From Desulfobulbaceae bacterium (GTDB lineage Bacteria > Desulfobacterota > Desulfobulbia > Desulfobulbales > Desulfobulbaceae), in contig JAAYIE010000058.1 of assembly GCA_012744275.1 (NCBI GenBank), forward strand, positions 1 to 61,730: a DNA stretch of 61,730 nucleotides, written 5' to 3'. Shown one piece after another: positions 46,299 through 56,700 of this stretch. Positions within the stretch are counted from its first letter, which is position 1; each line of letters starts with the position of its first letter. The position numbers were made by a program, and so were the translations under genes. The notes below the pieces were generated by a model, which was given only the letters and a program-made list of their open reading frames with translations, had not been told where the DNA came from and did not search any database.

Positions 46299-47540
46299 TC
46301 ACCAGCCGGCCCAGGCGGCAGGCGCGCTTCGGTACGGCACCAGCTCAAAACTACGCTTATGCGGGTCGATACGAATATGATAATAGCGATCCTGCGGCAT
46401 ATAGATATAGGGAATTTCCTCCTCTTGCCTGGAGAGAAAGCGGGAAAGGATCATACGATTAACTGCCCGGTGGCCAACAATCATGATATTTTCATCGTAG
46501 TTATTGAGAAAAAAAACCTTTTTCAAGCCGCGGTGTACCCGCTCGGCCATGGTGGTGTAGCCTTCACCCTCGGGGTAAACGTAGCGAAACTTATTGGGGC
46601 CACGCTCCCGCGCAACCTGCGGTAGTTTTTCCCGCACTTCCTCATAGGTAAGGTGCTCACAGATGCCGGCATGGATTTCATTGAATTCAGGCAAGGCAAT
46701 AATGGAGCACGGCTCTTGGCGCGCAGCGATGGGCCGGGCCGTTTGCAAGGTGCGGCGGTGGTTGCTGGTAAAAATGATGGGAATGCGCACCGTGGCAAAA
46801 TGCTCTGCCAGGGCCTCGGCCTGGTCTTCGCCTTTTTCCGTGAGGCTGGAATCACCCCCAATGCGGTCTTCCAAGTTGTAAAAGGTTTCGCCATGGCGCA
46901 CCAGAAACAGATTACGCACCACCCGGGTGGTGATGATATCCCGGATACGGTCGTAATAGGGCAACACCTCGCTGATATGTTCCTGCAGGATACAGCTGTC
47001 AAAGGAATCCACCAGAATACGGTTGGGCTCATCACCCAGTGGTTCGTAAATCTGTTCGTAGTGGGCGATGCGCTGCACAAAGCTTTCCAGTGCCTTTTCC
47101 CGCGACAATCCGCGAAATTCGGGCAGATCCGCTTTGCGCTCCAGGTTGGCCTCCAGGGCCTCCTCGTCGGCATTGAGGCATTCCACAAAGCATAGGGGCA
47201 GAGAACTGAAAGCTGCACAAATCTCGGCTCTGCGCTCCCGGGTGATATTGGTGGCATCCAAAATGGCCACCTGGCCATCACCTGCTAAAAAAGCCTGGGC
47301 CATTGCAATGCTCCTGCGTGCGATTGTATCCCGCATCTCCAGGCCGGTTACATTGGCGGCAGCAAAGAAATCAGGCGTGGAAGTAAGGCCCTCCGGGTCC
47401 ATTTGGCGGCGCAGTTTACCATTATTAAAAATGCGGGCATTGACACCGTCCAGTTCCAGGGTACGGCAAATTTTGCGAGCCATGGTCGATTTTCCCCGTG
47501 CGGGCAACCCCACCATGGCGATCACCAGTCTTCCTCTCAT
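46299..47540 (-). CDS. 6-phosphofructo-2-kinase/fructose-2,6-bisphosphatase-like fusion
   Basis: The 413-residue protein joins an N-terminal P-loop kinase to a C-terminal histidine phosphatase. The kinase part has VIAMVGLPARGKSTMARKI (Walker A), FNNGKLRRQM and ILDATNITRERR. The phosphatase part has FLVRHGETFYNLEDRIGGD and FNEIHAGICEHLTYEEV. This is the arrangement of the eukaryotic PFKFB enzyme that makes and breaks fructose 2,6-bisphosphate. Bacterial copies are uncommon. ATG 47540 was chosen because GGAGG precedes it and the kinase begins there. It lies between aroB and mazG. Confidence 0.88.
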   Translation of the reverse strand: MRGRLVIAMVGLPARGKSTMARKICRTLELDGVNARIFNNGKLRRQMDPEGLTSTPDFFAAANVTGLEMRDTIARRSIAMAQAFLAGDGQVAILDATNITRERRAEICAAFSSLPLCFVECLNADEEALEANLERKADLPEFRGLSREKALESFVQRIAHYEQIYEPLGDEPNRILVDSFDSCILQEHISEVLPYYDRIRDIITTRVVRNLFLVRHGETFYNLEDRIGGDSSLTEKGEDQAEALAEHFATVRIPIIFTSNHRRTLQTARPIAARQEPCSIIALPEFNEIHAGICEHLTYEEVREKLPQVARERGPNKFRYVYPEGEGYTTMAERVHRGLKKVFFLNNYDENIMIVGHRAVNRMILSRFLSRQEEEIPYIYMPQDRYYHIRIDPHKRSFELVPYRSAPAAWAGW

Positions 47541-47631
47541 ACAACCTCCTGCGTGCGCGTATCCTGTGTTGATCTGTACGTGGCCTGCGTCTAGCTTGCT
47601 GCTGCCGGATTGCCCCTGCCGGAATTTTGAC

Positions 47632-48714
47632 TCAAGATGCAGCAAGCACCTTATCAAGTGCTGTTGCGTCAATTTGATCCGTCACCATTACCTTGCCCAA
47701 CTCCACAGGCAGCACAAAGAACAGGCGACGGCCCACTGATTTTTTATCGGTCAACATAAATCTGCGAATACGCGCACGATCCAGTTTCGGCGGTATGTCT
47801 GCCGGTAGCCCGTAAACCGTAAGCAAGGTTGCTATTTCCCTGCGTAAACCGGCCGAAGCATAACCACACCGCTCTGCCAGCTCCGTTACTGCGCACATGC
47901 CGATGGCCACGGCAAAACCGTGCAGCAAACTGTAGTCCGAGGCAGCCTCCACCGCATGGCCAATGGTGTGGCCAAAGTTGAGCACGCGCCGCAAACCACC
48001 CTCGCGTTCATCCTGCTCCACCACCTTGGCCTTAAGAGTGCAGCAATGGTGGATCACATGGTTGAGACAAGCTCTATCCTGGGCAAGGATTTTCTCCTGC
48101 TGCGCTTCCAGATAGTGAAAAAAATCGGCATCCAGGCTGGCCCCATACTTGATAACCTCGCCCATGCCGCCAAGAAATTCGTCCTGGGGCAGAGTTTGTA
48201 ATACATCCGTATCAATCAACACCAAACGGGGCTGGTAAAAGGCTCCAATCAGGTTTTTCCCCTCGGGAATATCCACTCCGGTCTTGCCACCCACAGAACT
48301 GTCCACCTGCGCCAGCAAGGTGGTGGGCACCTGCACAAAAGGGATACCGCGCATATAGATGGCGGCAAGAAAACCAGCCATATCGCCGCTGACCCCGCCG
48401 CCAAGGGCAACTATGGCATCAGCGCGGTCAAAATTACGCTGTGCCATAGTACTGGCGAGTTGTGCTATGGTCGCCAGCTCTTTACTGGCTTCACCTGCCG
48501 GAAAGCTGAACAATTCTCCCTCAAGGCCGGCCGCGCGCAAAGACTGCAGCACCTGCTCACCATAGAGGGCCTCCACCTTATGGTCGCTGATTATCGCATA
48601 GCGCCTGCTGTGCAAGCGCTCGCGCAAATATTGACCCAGCCTGGGCATAATGCCGCTACCAATATAGATTGGATAGCTTCTATCCCCCAAGCCGACTGTA
48701 AGTATCTGTTCCAT
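47632..48714 (-). CDS. aroB: 3-dehydroquinate synthase
   Basis: The 360-residue enzyme of the shikimate pathway shows IVALGGGVSGDMAGFLAAIYMRG (NAD-binding), VPTTLLAQVDSSVGGKTGVD, and the zinc ligands in LGGMGEVIKYG, VLNFGHTIGHAVEA and LLHGFAVAIGM. Length is normal. It is the first gene of the aroB-kinase/phosphatase-mazG run and has a long leader containing a foldback repeat. Confidence 0.97.
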   Translation of the reverse strand: MEQILTVGLGDRSYPIYIGSGIMPRLGQYLRERLHSRRYAIISDHKVEALYGEQVLQSLRAAGLEGELFSFPAGEASKELATIAQLASTMAQRNFDRADAIVALGGGVSGDMAGFLAAIYMRGIPFVQVPTTLLAQVDSSVGGKTGVDIPEGKNLIGAFYQPRLVLIDTDVLQTLPQDEFLGGMGEVIKYGASLDADFFHYLEAQQEKILAQDRACLNHVIHHCCTLKAKVVEQDEREGGLRRVLNFGHTIGHAVEAASDYSLLHGFAVAIGMCAVTELAERCGYASAGLRREIATLLTVYGLPADIPPKLDRARIRRFMLTDKKSVGRRLFFVLPVELGKVMVTDQIDATALDKVLAAS

Positions 48715-48788
48715 CCACTCCCTCGCTATTCCGGGTGCAAATCTCTTGCTGGTACAAGTCTCTTTTTCGCCGCCGCAACCAAAACCAA

Positions 48789-48927
48789 TGCCTGCCCCAA
48801 ATCAAAGATGTCACCAAAAAATCGGGAAAACACGACAACAGGTGCACACTGCGCTACATTAAGATGCTCCATGAAGCATTTGCTCATATCGACACAAAAA
48901 GAGCTCTTTAATGCGAAACTGGAACCA
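48789..48927. repeat. Foldback repeat copy 8 in the aroB leader
   Basis: Left arm includes CTGCCCCAAATCAAAGATGT at 48791-48810. The right arm, inverted, includes GAGCTCTTTAATGCGAAACT (48901-48920), followed by GGAACC. Arm spacing (139 bp) agrees with the other copies, though both arms are diverged. Confidence 0.5.
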
Positions 48928-48948
48928 ATCATCTACGACAATACCAAT

Positions 48949-48957
48949 ATTATACCA
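48949..48957 (-). promoter_or_regulatory. Extended -10 promoter upstream of aroB
   Basis: The minus strand reads TGGTATAAT, a perfect extended -10 box (TGnTATAAT). The -35 region is poor, as is usual for this type. A transcript from here would carry a leader of about 225 bases containing repeat copy 8. Confidence 0.55.
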
Positions 48958-49030
48958 TGTCTTGGTGCCCGATTCACCGCTTCAACCAGATGAGCAGAGA
49001 AGAAACCCCAAGCTCGTATGCTGCAGGCAT

Positions 49031-49067
49031 AAAAAAAGGAGATTCCGTCCTTGGACGGAATCTCCTT
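49031..49067 (-). terminator. Rho-independent terminator of sat
   Basis: AAGGAGATTCCGTCC (49036-49050) pairs perfectly with GGACGGAATCTCCTT (49053-49067) around a two-base loop, with a T-run of about seven on the minus strand, 30 bases after the sat stop. Confidence 0.93.
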
Positions 49068-49098
49068 CAGTCTTCGCTGTAAACAGATTGCTACAGTA

Positions 49099-50379
49099 TT
49101 ACATGCTGGACCCAGAGGCTGCGCTCTGCATCTTGACTTCTACCTTCTCGGTCAAGCCGGCATAGTACTCACGCAGAATCTCCAAAACCTCATCACGGCC
49201 AAAGTGGTCAACCACTTCCGCGCCTTCGGAAAGTGCCTTGCGCAGCTTGGTGCCGGAAAGGATAACACGGTCATCCTTGGTATGCGGGCAGGTACGCAGG
49301 GAGGCCATACCATCGCACTTGTGGCAATAGAAGGTCCAGTCAATCTTCATGGGCTTGCAGAGCAGGTCTTTTGCCGGGTCGCCCGTTACCGGGATACGGT
49401 CAAAAATCTCCTGCGCCTCAAACAGGCCGTAGAAGTCGCCAACACCAGCATGGTCACGACCAATGATCATGTTGTTGACACCGTAGTTCTGACGGAAGGT
49501 GGCATGGAGCAAACCTTCACGAGGACCAGCATAGCGCATATCCAGCGGATAACCGGCGCTATACACGTTCTCTTTGACAAAATAGTGGTCGATCAGGGTC
49601 TGGATGGCCTTGATACGTACCTTGGCAGGAATGTCGCCAGGCTTCAGGTTACCGATCAGCGAGTGGATCAAAACGCCATCGCATACCTCAACAGCGATCT
49701 TGGCCAAAAACTCATGGGAGCGGTGCATGGGGTTGCGCAGCTGCAGGGCAGCTACATTGGCCCAGCCAAACTTATCAAACATGGCGCGTACTTCTGCAGG
49801 ACGCAGATACACACCCGGATACTCTTTAGGATACTCGCCTTCGGAGAGTACTTTTACCGGACCGGCCAGGTTGAACTCCTTCTGGCCCATAACCATGATT
49901 ACGCCAGGATGATCTTTGGGTGCGATTTCCCAGAACTTGCCATCGACGGATTCTTCGCCATGGCCCATAAAAACCTTCTCGCATTCCCACTTCTTGTCGG
50001 CTTCGGTCATCTCGTACTTTTCGGTGACCTTCATGGTGGCAAAGGTTTCACCTTCGTTCACCAGGGCGATCTCATCGCCAACCTTAATAGCATCGGCATC
50101 AGCCTTAGCCACGTCCAAGGTGATGGGTACCGGCCAGAAGGTACCATCTGCCAGCTGAAAATTCTCACACACGCCCTTCCAGTCAGCCTTGGTCATGAAG
50201 CCGCTCAGCGGAGAGAAGCCGCCAATACCCATCATGATCAGGTCACCCTTGGCGCGGGGGCTGATTTCAATCTGCTTCAGGCCTGCGGCCTTCTTCAACT
50301 CGGCCTCACGCTCGCTTCCCTCAAGCAAGGCGCAAACAAGACCTTTTCCTCCGTGCGGTGCTACCAATTTCGAACTCAT
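49099..50379 (-). CDS. sat: Sulfate adenylyltransferase (ATP sulfurylase, dissimilatory type)
   Basis: The 426-residue enzyme forms APS from sulfate and ATP (or the reverse in sulfur oxidation or disproportionation). Key blocks are [15 protein letters not shown], the nucleotide site [16 protein letters not shown] and [16 protein letters not shown] zinc-like [15 protein letters not shown] motif is present, as in the homo-oligomeric Sat of sulfate reducers and archaea. ATG 50379 ([11 protein letters not shown]) has AGAGGA seven bases upstream. The gene stands alone between a promoter and a strong terminator; apr and dsr genes are not in the window. Confidence 0.97.
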   Translation of the reverse strand: MSSKLVAPHGGKGLVCALLEGSEREAELKKAAGLKQIEISPRAKGDLIMMGIGGFSPLSGFMTKADWKGVCENFQLADGTFWPVPITLDVAKADADAIKVGDEIALVNEGETFATMKVTEKYEMTEADKKWECEKVFMGHGEESVDGKFWEIAPKDHPGVIMVMGQKEFNLAGPVKVLSEGEYPKEYPGVYLRPAEVRAMFDKFGWANVAALQLRNPMHRSHEFLAKIAVEVCDGVLIHSLIGNLKPGDIPAKVRIKAIQTLIDHYFVKENVYSAGYPLDMRYAGPREGLLHATFRQNYGVNNMIIGRDHAGVGDFYGLFEAQEIFDRIPVTGDPAKDLLCKPMKIDWTFYCHKCDGMASLRTCPHTKDDRVILSGTKLRKALSEGAEVVDHFGRDEVLEILREYYAGLTEKVEVKMQSAASGSSM

Positions 50380-50471
50380 GCGTGTCCTCTCTGGTTGGAA
50401 TGTGGTGTGAAAAAATACCGTCCATCGGGCATAAAAAAACCGATGACAGTCAACAAACTGAATCGCCATTC

Positions 50472-50499
50472 ACTATAACAAAAAAGCTAGTACGAGCAA
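50472..50499 (-). promoter_or_regulatory. Promoter of sat
   Basis: On the minus strand TTGCTC (50499-50494) and TATAGT (50477-50472) are 16 bases apart, about 90 bases before the sat start. It fits a strong constitutive gene, though the -35 is imperfect. Confidence 0.5.
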
Positions 50500-50508
50500 G
50501 AAATAAAG

Positions 50509-50679
50509 TCAAGCAAAAATACTCATATCACCCATCAATGTTTTTGAAAAAGCAGGCCCGCTCTCAACGGCGGGTTCATGGTAGCTTCTCTGGCGTGTAA
50601 CACTTGATCGTAGCAATGGATTATCACGCTGACTCAAACGAATGCGACGCAGGCGCACTACAGCTACGGTCTGTGCCAT
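50509..50679 (-). CDS. Hypothetical small basic protein
   Basis: A 56-residue frame begins MAQTVAVVRLRRIRLSQRD and ends MGDMSIFA. A GGGAGG ribosome site lies four bases before the ATG, the main reason to list it. It is Arg-rich at the N-terminus and has no recognised domain. It lies in the spacer between pilY1 and sat and overlaps a possible terminator hairpin (50557-50574), which argues against it. It may also be leader sequence only. Confidence 0.35.
   Translation of the reverse strand: MAQTVAVVRLRRIRLSQRDNPLLRSSVTRQRSYHEPAVESGPAFSKTLMGDMSIFA
50541..50574 (-). terminator. Possible terminator of the minor pilin operon
   Basis: On the minus strand CCCGC-N8-GCGGG (50574-50557) is followed by CCTGCTTTTT. 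The stem is short, about 145 bases after the pilY1 stop. Confidence 0.5.
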
Positions 50680-50720
50680 CTTGCCTCCCTGGGATTGCCT
50701 TGGATTAAAACAAGGTCAAC

Positions 50721-53700
50721 TCAGGATTGTGGCCGCTCAAAGACTTTCCAACGTCCCTTGCCAGAACGATAGTTTTTAATCGGCAGATTCTCCTGCTTAA
50801 TCTCCTTGATTTCGCCCGTACTGGTCTGCGCAAAGGCTTTTACCCCGTCCCCACCCTGCAGCCCGCCGCCGGTGTGCAGGTTCGGCGTAGTTGAAAGCCC
50901 TCGGCCCAGGCCCATTTTACTGCGGACAAAGGTTCCATGGGTCAAGCTTTCCAACCCAGCTGTATCCCCAAAAACATTCTCGCGCCAGGCAGTACCTGTA
51001 CGATAGTATAGCGCGTACAAAAAACCATTCCCTTCAGCCAGACACACATCGTTGTAAGGCTGATAGGTGGCAAAGGTCGTCAACCCGCCCAACAGAGCAG
51101 CCTGGCCCACGTTCCGTTCGCGATTACCGTATGGGAAAAAGTTCGCATACCAGCCGTCAACGCAGTTACGGTTGTAGCCCAGCGTGTCAGGCGCTGTCGA
51201 GCATGTGCCTCTACCAGCTATATATTGCTCCAGTTTATCAAAGGTGGGATCGGTTTGGTCCATGTTAGTCGGAAAACATTTTTTGCTCCCATCACGGCAA
51301 CTCAGCTTAACATCCCTGCTCATACTTTCCGGTACTACTATCTGATCCGTCTGGAGCAAACCCTTCTGTCCGGAGATATTGTTCAGACCATTAAATTCGA
51401 TTGCCTCCCAATTCAAAATCCATTGCGTGGTCGTAACGGCATTCTTACCGCTCCCGGTGGTAATTTTTTGCGTAATTACAGGCTCCTTGAGCCCATAAAA
51501 ACCTTGCTGCTGTCGATCGGTTTTATCGTCTGGATCAAAGAAACGGCCCGTACCAAAATAAATCCAGTAATTATCACCATCAAAACCAACCGCCGGCGCT
51601 GCTGTAATGGGCTGCACAGCATTGCCTGGCACTTTGGGCTGAGAAGTTACACCGCTACCCGACACAGTGTAACTACCGCTCAAGTTGAGCATGGGCTTAA
51701 CAGCCCATTTTGAAGGATCAAAGAATTCAATGCCGTTTTTCCGGAGATCATGGCCTTCTTCATTCATGACCAGGCGATAGAGATGACCGCCCCCATTCCA
51801 AAAATCCGAGCCATCAGGGTACTTGCCAAAAGCCCCCTCAACCGTGCCAAAATAGACCACATCCGAGGCATAACTGCCCGCGCGGGCAGATTTGATATCA
51901 AAATCCACGGTAATAAGGTCGGAAGTAAAGCCTTTGATCTCAGCATCAGCGGCTTCTGTTCCCGGGAGAAGGAAAGTGCCTCCAGACAGGCTCTCCGCAA
52001 CCGGATGTCCTTTTGCGATCCGCATAGCCCTTATGGGCCGGTTGTTTGTGTCGACCAAGCCATCCACCAGGGTATTGTTGACCACACCGCCCAGGGGAAA
52101 CACACTTACCCTGGCCTGCTGATCGCTTACTCCCTTCATGGCATCCTTGCCGTGCGGGCCACTGCCAAAAACCAAATACCATTTATTGACCTGCTCTAAA
52201 TTAGATCCCCCCTTGGCAACAACCATGGTTGGCGTCACCGTGGTGTAGCCCAAATTCGCATATTCAGGTGTTCCGTTGGCATCAAGCTTCTGGGTCATTT
52301 CCGCCAGCAGCACCGGCTTTTTTTCGGGATTAGTAATGTCCAGAATAAAATAGGCGGAAATAAACTGACGGTTCGAGGTGTCAGCCGTATTCAATTCCTT
52401 GGTGCTTATTGGCGCACCACCAAAGCGCATGCCCCCAACCAGGATAGTGCCCCAACCGTTGGGATGGTCTTCGCTTGGAGAAAATATTTGTGCATCAAAG
52501 GCCCTTGGCTTGAGATCAACAAAATACTTGTGCGCATACAAGGGGCTTGTCAGGCATTTCAAATGCGGCTGCAGGTTGTAGGGCACATAAGCCCACAATT
52601 CTGCGCCAAGATCGGGCACATCCCCAACGTGGTCATTATTGGGGCATTTGCCATTGCTGTCCAGTTCCACCATGCAGAACTTTTTTTCCACATCGCTGTA
52701 AAAGCCGCCATTGACTGCATGGAGCATACCGTCGTTGGCGCCAAAGTACAGCATCTGGCGCCTGCCTTTGTACTTTGCTAAAAATGCAGCATAAGAAACA
52801 TCATTGTACAGCTGATGATAGCCTTCCATGGGAGTTCCAACAGTAACCGGAGTCGAATGGATAACATCGCCCAAGCGCCAGGTGAACGAAAAGGAGGAAT
52901 CACCATTGGTAAACGTCGACTGCCGACTGCGCATGGGGCGCCGCAACGGTCCATCACCAGAAACCGTATCACCAGGCTCACCAGCATCTATGATCCCATT
53001 GCCATTTGGGTCCTCATCCACCAGCCAATCATCTCCTCTCAGCCAGCTGATGATGTTATTCACTTCAATACCGTTGCTGGCACCAAAATTGTTCGCCAGG
53101 GCATTCCAAGCGGTACCTCCTGTTGAAACAGTTAAATCCATTACCTCATCGCCGCCATAGTCCACGACACCATCATGGTTCTTGTCGCTCCAGGTGAAGA
53201 TGTAGCGCTGCCTGGCTTTGGAGATATGGTTACTGCGGTTCGCCTTCGTATCCAGCGCATTTAAGGTCCGAGTACCAGCAGCGTTTAAAGGATAGTCCGA
53301 GAGCCAATCACTTGCCGACCAAAGAAAGCGAACATCCATCAAGTCTTTGGCATCAGTACATTTTGTGCTGCCAAGCTCAAGAATCGAAGTATTGTAACAG
53401 GCCATTGTTTTCTTCAATTCCTGATCAAAATAAACAACGACCCGTCTGTCACCCACTACATCTATAGTGCCATCACCATTGCTATCCTGTCCGGGGTTCA
53501 TGGTGCGGTTGAAATCGGTGTCCTCATACATAAAGCCGTTATCATCCAAAAACAGACCGTGCACATCGCCGGCCCAGGAGACACTCCAGTTCGCACCCTG
53601 TGAATCCTGGCGTACCAGCTCCGGCCAGAAAACAGCCTGATAGATCGCGCCCTCACCGCCTCTGGCTGAAGAAATAACAGATGCCGCCGAGCCTGCCGAG

Positions 53701-56700
53701 GCGCGCTGGCGCAGCTCGTTGAAAATGGCCCGCAGCTGCTGTTCCAACTGGGCCGGGCTTTCTCCCAGTACGGGCCTTTCCGTACCGCCATTCAAGGCTG
53801 CCTGCCGCATCAACACTGCCGGGTTGCACTCATCTGCAGTATTAGTATCACGCAATGAACCAGTCACCACCACATGGGTGGTCAGGTTATTCTTAATATG
53901 CTCATCAAAAGGAGCATCCGACACCGGTGTGGTTGCATTGCCTTCAGGATACAGGCCGTACTTATCATCCGGGTCATGGGCAAAGTAGGTTAAATTATCA
54001 AGCAAGGAGCTGCCAAGCAAGCCGTCCTCACACCGCCCCCTGGTGTCCTTGTCGTCGTCGATAATCGCTTCGTTATTGGTCAACGCATTGCCGTTAACAA
54101 AACTTTTAACCTGCGCATTGATATCTGCGGTGGATGCACCCTCGGTCAACACAAGGATGTGATTCTCCTGACAGGAATATACCACCGGATCAAACAAAGG
54201 TTCCCAAGTGACCCCCTCGTCAAAGTGAGGGCCTGTCTTGTTAGCATCCACGGCGTCCGCCTTGAGATGTGAGGTGCCGCCACTCAAGGTCAGGTAGAAC
54301 TTGCTGTTATGTTGAACAATCGTTCTTGCGGAGTAGGAGTTGTTATTCGTCCAGGCACCCTGGTAGCCACCAACCTGGGCCCAACCAAGCGCTGTATCGC
54401 CAGTAATATCAGCAGCTGTTGCTGAGGAGTTGCCTCCAATACTATTCTGCCACAATGCGCCTTCGACCAGTACATAACTGCCCGGAGCATAAAAGGTATT
54501 CGCCTTCCAGCCTGCAAGCACATCTGCATCAGTCATAAAGTCGCTGTCATGCAGGCGCAGCTCCTTATTCTGGGTGTAGTAGCCAATGGCGTTGTACATG
54601 GCCTCGGCAAGCGGCGTCCAAGTGGTTGCGCGCGTCCGGTTGACCGCCTTTACTACTGTATCAATGTGCCGAGTCACACCCTGGCCACTTAGCATCATGC
54701 CCGAACGTATGGGTGCGATTACCCGTGCGCCGTCCTGATCGCCGGCAAGACAGTACTGCTCAATCCTGTCATTAATAGTGGCCTCGGTGCATTCGGTGGC
54801 CGCCCCAACCGGGCTGAAGGCCATGGCACCCACGCGAAGATTTTCAGCATTCTGCTGCAGCAACCCCTCGGGCGGATCCACATGCTTAATGTACCCTTTC
54901 ATGACAAAAATTGGCCGATCAACCCCTAACTGGGTCATCACGCCGCTGTCCACCAGTTGTGCGGGTATATTACCAACCTCACTTGAAGTTGACAGGCTCT
55001 GGTCCGAAGAGTCAATTACCTGCGGTACGGTCAGGTCAAAACAATAGTCATCCATTGCTGCTTTGACGCAAAAATACGCAGCATCGGCCAATTTCACATT
55101 ATTGTCAGGATCATAAGGAGCAGAATCCGGTGCGGGCGTTTCAACAGGCTCACCATCGATCTCACTGGACCAGTTTCCTCCAACCTCGGTACTTTTCCCA
55201 TAATCTTTAGGATTACATCCAAGTCCGCTTACCGAATCAGTGTAATAGGTAGTCCAGGCTCTCTGGTTCTGACATTTTCCATTCTTTAGTTTCGTGCACA
55301 CCTGGGTTGTGGACGCATCAGCGCTTTGGTTCCGCAGCAAATCGCTATTTTGAATAAATTCACAAGGATAGCCTGAACAAGACGCGGGATTGGTAATTTT
55401 TGCCGGGTCACAGGTTGAGCCAGTAGCGCTGCTTACTGGGCTCCAGCACCTGCCCATATAACCGGCACGTTCCGTATGGGGCAGATACTGGTCATACAGA
55501 CCAGAGCAATTATAAGCCCGATGAAAGGTGGGGATACTCGCAGCCGGCAAGTGCTTATAAACATCCGCACAATCACTAACAATGGTGTTCATATTCCGAT
55601 CTGTCTGCCAGCAATATTGCAGCGCATGGTTCAGGGCACTGTGCGCCTTGCTGGCAGGATCATCCTTTGCCGGCTTATTCAGCCCTGTTAAGCAGTTATC
55701 CACCCAGGATTGCGACCCATTAAGCCCGTGCTCGGTAATACGCGTTACTGCAGCCTGGCAGACATCTGCATCGTAACCTCCTGCAGTGACAGCCAAGACC
55801 TCAATCCGGGTCGTGTCGTCCGTACTGTCGATACGGTCGATCAGGTGCGGCTCTCCCTCACTGCGTGATCCGCGCACGGCCAGGGTCAACTTATGGCTCA
55901 CCCCGTCTTTCTGAACATCCAACTGCTTCACGAATCTGGAGCCGGAACAGCCCCTGCCCTCTGAAATCAACCGTTCAGCCTGTGGCTCAAACTTGCCGCC
56001 CGTAAGAATACTTTTTTCAATATCGAACTTTGACGACATCAGCCAGTTGAGGGCATTGCCGCTGGCCGCAAAGGCAAGCATTTTGCTGGCACGGGTGGTA
56101 TCCGATGAATCTGCTTCGTCGAGGGCAATACACATATCCGGGCTGGAATATACCGAGGTTCCACCGCGGGCGCCGGTGCAGGCTGCCTGGGCCGCAGCAG
56201 CTGTCATCATTTCATAATAGCCTTCGTCGATGCGCACCCAGTTGGCAGCAAAATTATCTTCAAAAATTGTAGCACCACTTGCTGTATGCGCCGTTTTCGC
56301 GCGGAAGACCATCCCTTGAAATGTAATGACATCGTCTGCCTGGTAGGTTTCCTTGGGCTGCCACAGGTAAGGATCGACCTCCTGCCAGGGAACATTCCGG
56401 TCGTTTACAGGCGAGTCACCCAGGGAACTCGCTGCATTCTGGGCACGGTAGATCCTGTTTTTCCACTGCACCAGATCGCCCTTCGCATAATTTGTTGTAT
56501 TAGTCCAAGTCCTTACCCGTACCCAGGCAATCCCGGTGTCTTCAGCAGGGGAGGTAGCAATCGCGCTCGATGTACCCCCTGTCTCAGAGAAATAAACGTG
56601 GCCTGTTACCTGGTCGAGTACCAGGGCATTGGCCGGGTAATGCGTACTGGCACGCCAGTAGGGGCGCAGCAACAGTTCCCACACCACTTCGGGATCGGCT

